Positions 7,789 through 15,029 of a DNA stretch of 64,000 bases are shown piece after piece. Each line of letters opens with the position of its first letter. Positions within the stretch are counted from its first letter, which is position 1. A program made the translations under genes and the position numbers. The notes below the pieces were generated by a model, which saw only the letters and a list, made by a program, of their open reading frames with translations, was not told the origin of the DNA and searched no databases. The stretch is from Asticcacaulis sp. AC460 (lineage in GTDB: Bacteria; Pseudomonadota; Alphaproteobacteria; Caulobacterales; Caulobacteraceae). The stretch is taken from NCBI RefSeq assembly GCF_000495795.1, contig NZ_AWGD01000008.1, forward strand, positions 283,793 to 347,792, read 5' to 3'.

Positions 7789-8922
7789 TTATCCTTTCAG
7801 ATTCGGATGGACGACCGCGCCGCCCTGGGTGACCAGCGACGCCTTGAGGATTTCGTCCTCGAAGTCGGGCGCCAGCTTGCCTTCCTTGTCGATCAGCAGG
7901 CCGACAAAGGCCTGCAGGTTTTTGGCATAGAGCGCCGAGGCATCGGTGGCGATGGTGGCGGCTATGTTGGAAAAACCTATGATCCTGACGCCGTTGACAT
8001 CGACGACCTGGTCGGCGACGCAGCCTTCGACATTGCCGCCTTGGGGCGCGGCCAGGTCGATAATGACCGAACCGGGCTTCATCGAAGCGACCTGCTCCTT
8101 CGTCACCAGGATCGGCGCAGCGCGGCCGGGGATCAGGGCGGTGGTGATGACGATGTCCTGCTTGCCGATATGGCTGGTGATCAGCTCGGCCTGCTTGGCC
8201 TTATATTCCGCCGACATTTCCTTGGCGTAGCCGCCGGCGGTCTGGGCGTTTTTGAATTCTTCGTCCTCGATGGCGATGAACTTGCCGCCGAGCGATTCGA
8301 CCTGTTCCTTGGTGGCCGGGCGGACGTCGGTGGCGGTCACCACGGCGCCGAGGCGGCGGGCGGTGGCGATGGCCTGGAGACCGGCGACGCCGACCCCCAT
8401 GATAAAGGCCTTGGCCGGAGCAACGGTGCCCGCGGCGGTCATCATCATCGGGAAGGCCTTGCCGTAGGCGGCCGCCGCTTCGATGACCGCGCGGTAGCCG
8501 GCCAGGTTGGCCTGGGACGACAGCACGTCCATGACCTGGGCGCGGGTGATGCGCGGAACGAATTCCATGGCATAGGCATTGGCATTGGCTGCAGCCAGGC
8601 CGTTCAGGGCGTCCTTGTCACGATAGGCATCGAGTTGGGCGATGACCGAGGCGCCGGGTTTCAGCGCGGCGATTTCGCTGGCCTGGGGGCTGCGGACCTT
8701 CAGCACGATATCGGCGCCGTCCAGGGTTTCCGTTGTCGTGCCTGTGATGGTGGCGCCGGCGGCCGTGTAGGCCTCGTCGCTGATCGAGGCGCTTAGCCCC
8801 GCGCCGCTCTGGACGCGGACGGTCTGGCCGGCGCCGGTCCATTTCTTCACCGTATCCGGCGTCGCGGCGACCCGCGTCTCACCGGCGTGCGATTCCTTGA
8901 GAATTGCGATGGTAACAGCCAA
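7789..8922 (-). CDS. pntAA: NAD(P) transhydrogenase subunit alpha part 1
   Basis: 377 residues, soluble NAD(H)-binding domain I. The N-terminus (AVTILKESHAGETRVAATPDTVKKW) matches the alanine dehydrogenase/PntA family. The nucleotide-binding region holds GVGVAGLQAIATARRLGAVV near residues 176-195, followed by TDVRPATKEQVESLGG, and RIIGFSNIAATIATDAS lies further on. It acts on the cytoplasmic face with PntAB and PntB. The 211 bp upstream contain a strong inverted repeat but no promoter that I can assign. Confidence 0.96.
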   Translation of the reverse strand: MAVTIAILKESHAGETRVAATPDTVKKWTGAGQTVRVQSGAGLSASISDEAYTAAGATITGTTTETLDGADIVLKVRSPQASEIAALKPGASVIAQLDAYRDKDALNGLAAANANAYAMEFVPRITRAQVMDVLSSQANLAGYRAVIEAAAAYGKAFPMMMTAAGTVAPAKAFIMGVGVAGLQAIATARRLGAVVTATDVRPATKEQVESLGGKFIAIEDEEFKNAQTAGGYAKEMSAEYKAKQAELITSHIGKQDIVITTALIPGRAAPILVTKEQVASMKPGSVIIDLAAPQGGNVEGCVADQVVDVNGVRIIGFSNIAATIATDASALYAKNLQAFVGLLIDKEGKLAPDFEDEILKASLVTQGGAVVHPNLKG

Positions 8923-9082
8923 GTTGTTTTCCCTTATGTGGCAAGGAAGTAAGCAAGTTTACCCGCTGCGACTCTGACGGCCGCCTGGTTAATTATGGCT
9001 TGTTATGGGCAAACGACGGCTGAGTCAAAGGACGGTTGCGTGATATATCGTGCCGGTTGACGTTACCGTCGCTAAACTAAAG

Positions 9083-9126
9083 CCTCATGCCCAAAAGTGG
9101 TCGCCACTTTTGGGATAAACATGAGG
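9083..9126. repeat. Nested palindrome in the pntAA / DUF4287 intergenic region
   Basis: CCTCATG (9083) pairs with CATGAGG (9120). Inside it CCCAAAAGTGG (9090-9100) pairs with CCACTTTTGGG (9104-9114) around a TCG loop. The inner arms are 11 bp and perfect. It sits 8 bp after the stop of the DUF4287 gene (both minus strand) and resembles dispersed palindromic repeats of alphaproteobacteria. No other copy was found in this window. It lacks a T-run on either side, so a simple intrinsic terminator is not clear. Confidence 0.6.
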
Positions 9127-9133
9127 CGTCAAC

Positions 9134-9703
9134 CTAAGATTTGTCAGCAGCCTGGCGCAGCAGCGTAAGCAGGTTGTCATCGGCCACATCGGGGCCGGTC
9201 AGGGTAATTTTGGACTTCAGCCGTTCCGACCAGCTTTCCTTGCCGCAGGCTTCAAGGCGCGGATAGGTTTGCGGCGATAGCGCAAGGCCCAACAAAGCCT
9301 GGCCGCCACGGACGGGTTTCAACGCCGCGAACTGAACCTTGCGTGACCAGGCGCTGTAGCCCTTACGCTGGGTCGGCACGACGTCGGAGATTTGTGAAAT
9401 CAAGGCTTCGATCGCCTGAAGGATCGCGGCGCTCTGGGCGTCCTTCCACAGGGCGGCACGCAGGGTATCGGGATCGTCCCACAGGCCGGCTGGGTTCAAC
9501 GCGTCAAGGATTTGCGCGGCACGATTGACGCCCAGGCCATGATTGGCCTTGAGCCAGGCGGATTGTTTTCCTGTGGTCGTCTCAGGGCAGTCGCGCCGGA
9601 CGATCTCGACCCATTCGGCCAGGGTCTTGCCGGTGTCGCGTTCCAGCGACGCCTGGACGGAGGCGAACCACTTCTGCTGACGCTCGGTGAGATTCGCCAC
9701 CAT
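9134..9703 (-). CDS. DUF4287 / DUF5655 domain protein
   Basis: 189 residues from the ATG at 9703. The N-terminal 70 residues (TERQQKWFASVQASLERDTG, KTLAEWVEIVRRDCPE, WLKANHGLGVNRAAQI) match DUF4287, a small helical domain. The C-terminal part (VVPTQRKGYSAWSRKVQFAA, then GGQALLGLALSP) matches the DUF5655 type. This two-domain arrangement is common in proteobacteria and has no established function. It begins 5 bp after the stop of the oxidase subunit IV gene on the same strand. Confidence 0.8.
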   Translation of the reverse strand: MVANLTERQQKWFASVQASLERDTGKTLAEWVEIVRRDCPETTTGKQSAWLKANHGLGVNRAAQILDALNPAGLWDDPDTLRAALWKDAQSAAILQAIEALISQISDVVPTQRKGYSAWSRKVQFAALKPVRGGQALLGLALSPQTYPRLEACGKESWSERLKSKITLTGPDVADDNLLTLLRQAADKS

Positions 9704-9708
9704 CAAGC

Positions 9709-9963
9709 TTAGTGGACCGGGTCGGCCTTCTTCTTCAGCAGGAACCAGCCGCCGGCGGCGACGACCACAGCCGAAATACCGGCGGCGATCAGGCCCAGCT
9801 TGGTGCAGGTCAGGATGATCACGAACACCAGGAAGACGGCCAGGTTCAGGCTGCCCCACTTGGTAAGGGCCGCAAACAGCGCGTAGGTGCCGCGATGCTG
9901 ATGGATATCCATTTCGCCGCGGACATAGTCGCTGTGGCTGTCGTGATCGTGATGGTCGGCCAT
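9709..9963 (-). CDS. aa3-type cytochrome c oxidase subunit IV
   Basis: 84 residues from ATG 9963. A His/Asp-rich head (MADHHDHDSHSDYVRG) precedes EMDIHQHRGTYALFAALTKW, the signature of the small bacterial aa3 CoxIV family, and two hydrophobic stretches follow (SLNLAVFLVFVIILTCT and LIAAGISAVVVAAGGWFLL). Homologues have one or two helices and sit at the edge of the oxidase complex in alphaproteobacteria. The main oxidase genes are not in this window, so the gene is unlinked from its complex here. Confidence 0.82.
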   Translation of the reverse strand: MADHHDHDSHSDYVRGEMDIHQHRGTYALFAALTKWGSLNLAVFLVFVIILTCTKLGLIAAGISAVVVAAGGWFLLKKKADPVH

Positions 9964-10032
9964 GGGGTCCTCGAACGAACGCAAAATCAGTAGATTCTTC
10001 CCGCTCTTACAAAAGCGCAAGGCTTTGGTCAA

Positions 10033-10995
10033 TCATGTGAGGACCTTTTCCAGCGAGATGTCCGAGCGCTGGTAAAGTTCGTGCAGCCCCGTGGCGCTGT
10101 CGACATAGCCCAGCTTGTGGTAGGTCGGCACGGCGTGCGGCAATTTGACGGAGGAAACCAGGTAGAGTTTGGTCAGGCCCAGAGACCGGGCATGGTCCTC
10201 GATGGCGGCGACCAGGGCAGTCCCGATGCCCTTGCCCTGAAAGACGGTCGACACCGCCATCTTGGCCAGTTCGTACATATCATCCGAGCGTTTGACCAGG
10301 GCGCAGGTGCCGACGATCTGGCCATGGACCGCGGCCATGTAGATGGCGCCACCGGGGGCAATGATCAGGGCGACCGGATCGGCGAACATCTTGCGATCGA
10401 CCGGTTCGACGGTGAAATACTGTTCCAGCCACTCGGTGTTAAGCGCTTCGAAATAGCGTTGGTGGCGGTCATGGTCGTAGGGCAGGATTTCCAGGCCTTC
10501 GAGGACATGATCGCGTTTCAGCACGGTCTTCAAGCCGCGCGGAATCGCCCGGTCGTCGACGGCTTCCTCGAGGCGGGCGACCAGTTTCAGAATCTGTTCG
10601 GCTTCCTCGCCCGGGAAGGCGGTTTCCAGTGCCTGGCGCAGGACGAACCAGGCGGGCTCCAGCCGCGTGTGCAGGACCTGGCCCGGAGCGGTGAGGGTGA
10701 CCTGTTTTATGCGGCCGTCGTTGGGATCGGGGGTAAGCTCAATCAGGCCGGAGTCGACCAGTTGCTTGCAGAAAGCGTTGACGGCGGCGTGCGATACGCC
10801 AAGCTGCTGCGACAGCGCCATCATGCCAATGCCGGGTTGATTGTGGACCGTGCGAAACAGCGGGAACCAGCGCGGTTCGAACTCGAGCTTGTACTCGTCG
10901 TAGAAGGCCTTGACGGTGGCCATCATGTTTTCGCTCAACACGCGGAAACGGGTGCCGAGGGCAAGGATACCGAGGTCTTGAAGCGCTTGCGTCAT
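10033..10995 (-). CDS. MarR-type regulator fused to a GNAT acetyltransferase
   Basis: 320 residues. The N-terminal 150 residues form a MarR winged helix-turn-helix (IGMMALSQQLGVSHAAVNAF is the recognition region, then LTPDPNDGRIKQVTLTAPG as the wing). Residues about 165-315 form a GNAT domain with the acetyl-CoA loop VFQGKGIGTALVAAIE near 248-263. Such fusions are a known architecture; substrate and signal are unknown. The ATG lies 5 nt from a perfect palindrome that is probably the autoregulatory operator. No Shine-Dalgarno is visible, so translation may be leaderless. Confidence 0.88.
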   Translation of the reverse strand: MTQALQDLGILALGTRFRVLSENMMATVKAFYDEYKLEFEPRWFPLFRTVHNQPGIGMMALSQQLGVSHAAVNAFCKQLVDSGLIELTPDPNDGRIKQVTLTAPGQVLHTRLEPAWFVLRQALETAFPGEEAEQILKLVARLEEAVDDRAIPRGLKTVLKRDHVLEGLEILPYDHDRHQRYFEALNTEWLEQYFTVEPVDRKMFADPVALIIAPGGAIYMAAVHGQIVGTCALVKRSDDMYELAKMAVSTVFQGKGIGTALVAAIEDHARSLGLTKLYLVSSVKLPHAVPTYHKLGYVDSATGLHELYQRSDISLEKVLT

Positions 10996-10999
10996 AAAA

Positions 11000-11017
11000 T
11001 ACGTAATAAATTACGTA
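11000..11017. promoter_or_regulatory. Perfect 18-bp palindrome, candidate MarR operator
   Basis: TACGTAAT-AA-ATTACGTA, perfectly symmetric about its centre (TACGTAAT paired with ATTACGTA around AA). It sits directly before the MarR-GNAT start codon at 10995. Length and AT-rich symmetry suit a MarR-family dimer site, and its position would block transcription initiation or a leaderless mRNA. Binding is inferred. Confidence 0.65.
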
Positions 11018-11052
11018 AATGCTTCCGTCAAGTTTGGCGCTGATGGGCAGGG

Positions 11053-11694
11053 CTATCGGACAGAGCAGTCCTCGGCGACCGAGATGGTGCGGGCGGAAAC
11101 GGTACATACCGCCTTGCCTTGGTCGAAACCGCAGATGGTGCCGCCGCGATAGGAGCGGCAGGTCCAGCCGTCGGCTTCGACGCGCACACCCTTCAGGCGG
11201 AATTCCCCGGAAGCATAGCCGGCGCAGGTGGTGTCGCGGGCATAGGATTCGGCGGACGCTAAAGCGGCGGCACGGGCGGCGGCCTCGGTCGGGTAAGGCG
11301 TCAAGTCCGCCCGATGGGCCACGGGCAGTACGAAATCCTGCGGCGCCAGGAAGGTTTCCGACTCTATGCGTCGCGCGGCGGTAAGGCGCGCCGTTGCCTG
11401 GGAGGCGAATTCTCCGTCGGCATAGGTGGCGATGTAGGTCCGATAGCCATCGCAGGTCTGGCCCTTGGCCGCGCTGTCCCACATCTTTTGCTCCGCCGGG
11501 GAGGCGACACCCTGCAGGTGCAGGACCGAGCAGACGGGACGGAACCACGACTGCTGGCACATGAACTGACCGGCGCCGCCCAGGTCGCTGATGACGCCCA
11601 GCGCAAGGAGGCCGGCGGTCAGTGAGCCGCCCGTGGCAAAGGGCGATTTCCTGAAAACGGATGTGATGCTGTCAACGACACCGAGAAAGGTCAT
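11053..11694 (-). CDS. Cys-rich protein with a single N-terminal hydrophobic segment, unknown function
   Basis: 213 residues. A hydrophobic stretch at about 22-42 (GSLTAGLLALGVISDLGGAG) may be a membrane anchor. The rest has paired cysteines (FMCQQSWFRPVCSVL, DTTCAGYASGEF, WTCRSYRGGTICGF, VCTVSARTIS), suggesting disulphides outside the cytoplasm. The segment TYIATYADGEFASQATARL recalls the helix-loop seen in caspase- and TPR-associated proteins. It overlaps the TPR gene stop by 4 nt (ATGA) and is surely coupled to it. No family is recognised. Confidence 0.65.
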   Translation of the reverse strand: MTFLGVVDSITSVFRKSPFATGGSLTAGLLALGVISDLGGAGQFMCQQSWFRPVCSVLHLQGVASPAEQKMWDSAAKGQTCDGYRTYIATYADGEFASQATARLTAARRIESETFLAPQDFVLPVAHRADLTPYPTEAAARAAALASAESYARDTTCAGYASGEFRLKGVRVEADGWTCRSYRGGTICGFDQGKAVCTVSARTISVAEDCSVR

Positions 11695-13334
11695 GGTTGG
11701 GTTCCTGAGGGGGTGTCGAAGCCGTTAACGGCGTCTTGCATCATCACGTAATAGGGATCATCGGACGTACGCCAGTGACCGCCGGTCTTCATGCGGTCAG
11801 CCTGGGCCAGGGTGCGCGCCCAGGCGTCGCGCGAAGGTTCGTTTTCGGCGATATTCCAGTAACCGGCGAGCAGATCGTGTTGGGCCTGCGGATTATCGGG
11901 CAGGCGTTTTGCCACCGTCTCCCGGATGGCCAGGGATTTGCGATATAGCCCGAGCGCGGCTGGCCGGTTATCGGGCTTCTCTAGGTCGGCGAGGTCATCG
12001 TAAATGACGGTCAGGCCGCGCTGAACCTCGAAATTGTCGGGCACACTCTGCGCCAGGGGCTCGGAAATCGCGATGGCCTTGTGAAGATAGTCACGCGCCG
12101 TGGTCGGGTCGTTGGCCTTCACCAGATTGGCAATGCGTTCGTATTGGTTGGAAAGGTCGGATTGCGCCTGGACATTGCCGGGCAGGCGTTGAACCACCTC
12201 TTCCTTGAGCGCCAGAGACTTGCGGTAGGCGTCGAGCGCCCCGGCTGGATCGCTGGTCCGGAGCAGATCGCCGATGTTGGTATAGCTGACGGACAGGTTG
12301 CGCCGTGCCGCGGCGTTGTCGGGCTCACGCCGCACCAGGTCCTCCCTTATGGCCTGTGACTTCTGGTACAGGGCCAGGGCGGCTTTGTCGTCATTGCGGG
12401 TCATGTCGGCGACACGTTCATAACTGACCGAAAGCGCCAATTGAGCCTTGAGATCGTCGGGCAGGTCTTGCGCCCGGGCCTCGGTCAGGGCCAGCGACTT
12501 GCGATAATAGTCGAGGGCGCCGGCCGGATCCGACATTTCCAGCGCCCGGCCCATTTCGTTATACAGCCCCATGCGTTCGCGGTCGTCCTTGACCTGGGGC
12601 AGGAGCGACTGCGCCAGGTCGTAGGCCTTGGCGTCTTCGCCACCATAGAAATACAGCCGCACCAGCGAGATGCCGCTCCAGATATCGGACGAGTCGAGCG
12701 CCTGCGCCTTCTCGAACGCCGCGATGACCCGGCCGACCGGCACCTGGCCATTTTCCAGCTTGCGGCGCAGGGGCTCCGCCACAAGGGTACGCAACTGCGC
12801 CGCCTGCTGGATGTCCTGGATGCGGCGGGCCAGCATGGCGGTGGTCTCGATATAGTCTTCGTTGCTTTCGATTTCATCGAGGGTCGGCTCACGCGCCGCC
12901 AGCATTTCCAGCTTTTCGGCGATCTGCGGGTCGTCCGACAACGCCGCACCGCGCAGGGCGCGTTCGTAGACGGCCAGTTCCTGTTGCGCGCTGGCGTCTT
13001 TTTGCAGGATCTGCGCTGTCAGCCGGTCGCGTTCGTCGAGCGCCGCCTGCAGCGCGACACCGGCCTGCTTGTTTTGCTTGGACAGAGCCCAGTTCTTGCG
13101 GATCAGGGTCTCGTTTTCGTCGAGCAACTGGTTTTGCGCCGCGGTCGCCAGTTGCCGTTCGCGCACCAGGTCGGCGGCCTTCTGACCCTGCAGTTGCTGG
13201 ACGACCTGGCGTTCGCGCTGGTTGACGTCGTTGCGCGGCGCCGCAGCCGACGTATGAACGGTCTTCGCCTGTACGACGGGCGCGGCCAGGATCGCCGCGA
13301 CGAACATTGTCAGGATGATTTTGCCGCCCGTCAT
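11691..13334 (-). CDS. Secreted coiled-coil and TPR-repeat protein
   Basis: 547 residues. It has a signal peptide (IILTMFVAAILAAPVVQA), a Gln/Arg-rich coiled coil at about residues 35-130, then about five degenerate TPR units of roughly 50 residues. Each unit contains A-L-x-x-Y-R-K-S-L-A-(L/I) and a trailing L-P-(D/G)-N, for example GALDYYRKSLAL, GALDAYRKSLALKE and AALGLYRKSLAIRE. TPR arrays bind other proteins, so a scaffold role in the periplasm is likely. It forms an overlapping two-gene unit with the Cys-rich membrane-anchored protein downstream; the two products may interact. No enzymatic domain (such as a caspase) accompanies it here. Confidence 0.8.
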   Translation of the reverse strand: MTGGKIILTMFVAAILAAPVVQAKTVHTSAAAPRNDVNQRERQVVQQLQGQKAADLVRERQLATAAQNQLLDENETLIRKNWALSKQNKQAGVALQAALDERDRLTAQILQKDASAQQELAVYERALRGAALSDDPQIAEKLEMLAAREPTLDEIESNEDYIETTAMLARRIQDIQQAAQLRTLVAEPLRRKLENGQVPVGRVIAAFEKAQALDSSDIWSGISLVRLYFYGGEDAKAYDLAQSLLPQVKDDRERMGLYNEMGRALEMSDPAGALDYYRKSLALTEARAQDLPDDLKAQLALSVSYERVADMTRNDDKAALALYQKSQAIREDLVRREPDNAAARRNLSVSYTNIGDLLRTSDPAGALDAYRKSLALKEEVVQRLPGNVQAQSDLSNQYERIANLVKANDPTTARDYLHKAIAISEPLAQSVPDNFEVQRGLTVIYDDLADLEKPDNRPAALGLYRKSLAIRETVAKRLPDNPQAQHDLLAGYWNIAENEPSRDAWARTLAQADRMKTGGHWRTSDDPYYVMMQDAVNGFDTPSGTQP

Positions 13335-13437
13335 CGCGTGTCTCCAGCCAACTCATAAGAGTTAACGCTGAAAATAACCGCGTTGTCAAAGCCCGAACGG
13401 TATCTTTCCACCCTGATTTTCGCCTGGGGAGCGAATA

Positions 13438-14703
13438 TCAATCCTTACGGACGACCTCGCCGCCCTTCATGACGAAGACCGGCTTTTCCAGCACCGTCAC
13501 GTCGCTCAGCGGATCGCCGGTGACGCCGACCAGATCGCCATAGTGACCGGGCTTCAGGCTGCCGACATCGTCTTCCCAGCCCAGAGCCTGAGAGGCCGTG
13601 ACGGTGGCCGACTGGATGGCCTGAAGCGGTGTGGCGCCGTACCGCACCATGACCGCGAACTGTCTGGCGTTGTCGCCATGGGGGTAGATGCCGGCGTCGG
13701 TACCGAAGATCATTTTCGCTCCGGCCTTCAATGCCTTCTTGAAGTTCTGGCGTTGGGCTTCGGCCAGTTCGAGGTCCTTGCGCAGGTTGTCGGGCAGGAC
13801 GCCGTTCTTGGCGCCTTCGGCCTGGGTGTAGTCGGTGTTGTAGATGTCCATTGACAGGTAGGTACCGTGCTGGATGGCCAGCTTGATGCCTTCGTCATCG
13901 ATCAGCGAGGCGTGCTCGACCGTATCGACACCGCCGATGATGGCGGCCTTGATGCCTTCGTAGCCGTGGGCGTGGGCGGCGACGCGCAGGCCATCCATAT
14001 GGGCTTCCTTGGTGATGGCGGAGATTTCCTCGACGCTCATTTGCTGGGCGCCCGACGATTTGCCGCGCGAGAAAACGCCGGCGGTGGCGCAGATCTTGAT
14101 CACCGTGGCGCCATATTTCCGCAGGGTCCGCACGGCTTTGACGCCTTCGGCTGGGCTGTCGGAATTGAAGGGTTCCTTGGCGTTGAAAGAGGCCGGGAAG
14201 AAGGTTTCGTCGCAGTGGCCACCCGTCGCGCCGAAGGCATAACCGGCCGTGTCCATGCGTGGCCCCGGTACATAGCCGGCGTCTATGCCTTCGCGCAGGC
14301 CGACGTCGTTCCAGTCGCCTGAGCCGACATTGCGAATGGTTGTAAAGCCGGCGTTCAGGGTCTTTTCGGCATTCGCAACGGCGACCGTCATCCAGAAGCG
14401 GTCGGAAAACTCCAGATAGGTATAGCCACTAAACCGGGGATCTGTGTCGATATGGACATGCATGTCGATCAGGCCCGGCAGCAGGGTGACTCCGGGCAGG
14501 TCGACCCGTTCGGCGCCGACCGGAATGGCGACACCGGCGCCGGCCGCTGTGATCCGGCCATCGGTGATAACGACGACGGGTTTGCTGATGATCTTGCCGG
14601 TCTCGACCTCGATCATGCGATCGGCGGTTACGGCAACGGTCTTGGCGTGGAGGCCTGTGGCGGCGAAGGCCAGTGCGGCGAAGGCGACGGCGAGAGTTTT
14701 CAT
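13438..14703 (-). CDS. Secreted metal-dependent amidohydrolase (Xaa-Pro/Xaa-Arg dipeptidase-like)
   Basis: 421 residues from ATG 14703, which begins a signal peptide (MKTLAVAFAALAFAATGLHA). The binuclear amidohydrolase ligands are all visible: HVH near residue 81, the carboxylated Lys in TVIKICATAGV near 201, His in AAHAHG near 241, His in VEHAS near 262, and Asp in GTDAG near 334. This set matches the prolidase-like amidohydrolases of which Caulobacter Cc2672 and its relatives, acting on Xaa-Lys/Arg or Xaa-Pro dipeptides, are characterised members. Periplasmic peptide scavenging is the likely role. Substrate cannot be read from sequence. Confidence 0.88.
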   Translation of the reverse strand: MKTLAVAFAALAFAATGLHAKTVAVTADRMIEVETGKIISKPVVVITDGRITAAGAGVAIPVGAERVDLPGVTLLPGLIDMHVHIDTDPRFSGYTYLEFSDRFWMTVAVANAEKTLNAGFTTIRNVGSGDWNDVGLREGIDAGYVPGPRMDTAGYAFGATGGHCDETFFPASFNAKEPFNSDSPAEGVKAVRTLRKYGATVIKICATAGVFSRGKSSGAQQMSVEEISAITKEAHMDGLRVAAHAHGYEGIKAAIIGGVDTVEHASLIDDEGIKLAIQHGTYLSMDIYNTDYTQAEGAKNGVLPDNLRKDLELAEAQRQNFKKALKAGAKMIFGTDAGIYPHGDNARQFAVMVRYGATPLQAIQSATVTASQALGWEDDVGSLKPGHYGDLVGVTGDPLSDVTVLEKPVFVMKGGEVVRKD

Positions 14704-14765
14704 GATCCGGCTCCTGAGGATTCTGGGAGGCGACCACAAATTCTCATCTTAGGCAAGTTGTGCGA

Positions 14766-15029
14766 CTAAAAGTGCACCCACACCTGGGCTAGCGGATGGT
14801 GCAGTTTAATCTCTTCAATGGTTTCAGCGAAGCGTGCCGTCGTCACGTCGTAGGCCAAACGCGTCATGTTGAAGCCCTTTTCCTTATAGCGCTCGAACTC
14901 GCCATCGGAGAGCGCAGTCTTGCTCAGCCAGATGGCGGCCTCCCTGCAGTCATGCGCCGTCATGAGGTCGTACCAGCCCTCTTCGGATGTGACGAGATAA
15001 ATCGGAACCTCATTCATTTCGTCGATCAT
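14766..15029 (-). CDS. Small hypothetical protein coupled to pepF
   Basis: 87 residues from ATG 15029. That start overlaps the pepF stop by 4 nt (ATGA), the reason for choosing it over a much longer open frame that runs antisense-like through pepF. The sequence is acidic and aromatic (VPIYLVTSEEGWYDLMTAHD, AIWLSKTALSDGEF, HPLAQVWVHF). No family was recognised. It is likely cytoplasmic and translated together with PepF. Confidence 0.65.
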   Translation of the reverse strand: MIDEMNEVPIYLVTSEEGWYDLMTAHDCREAAIWLSKTALSDGEFERYKEKGFNMTRLAYDVTTARFAETIEEIKLHHPLAQVWVHF

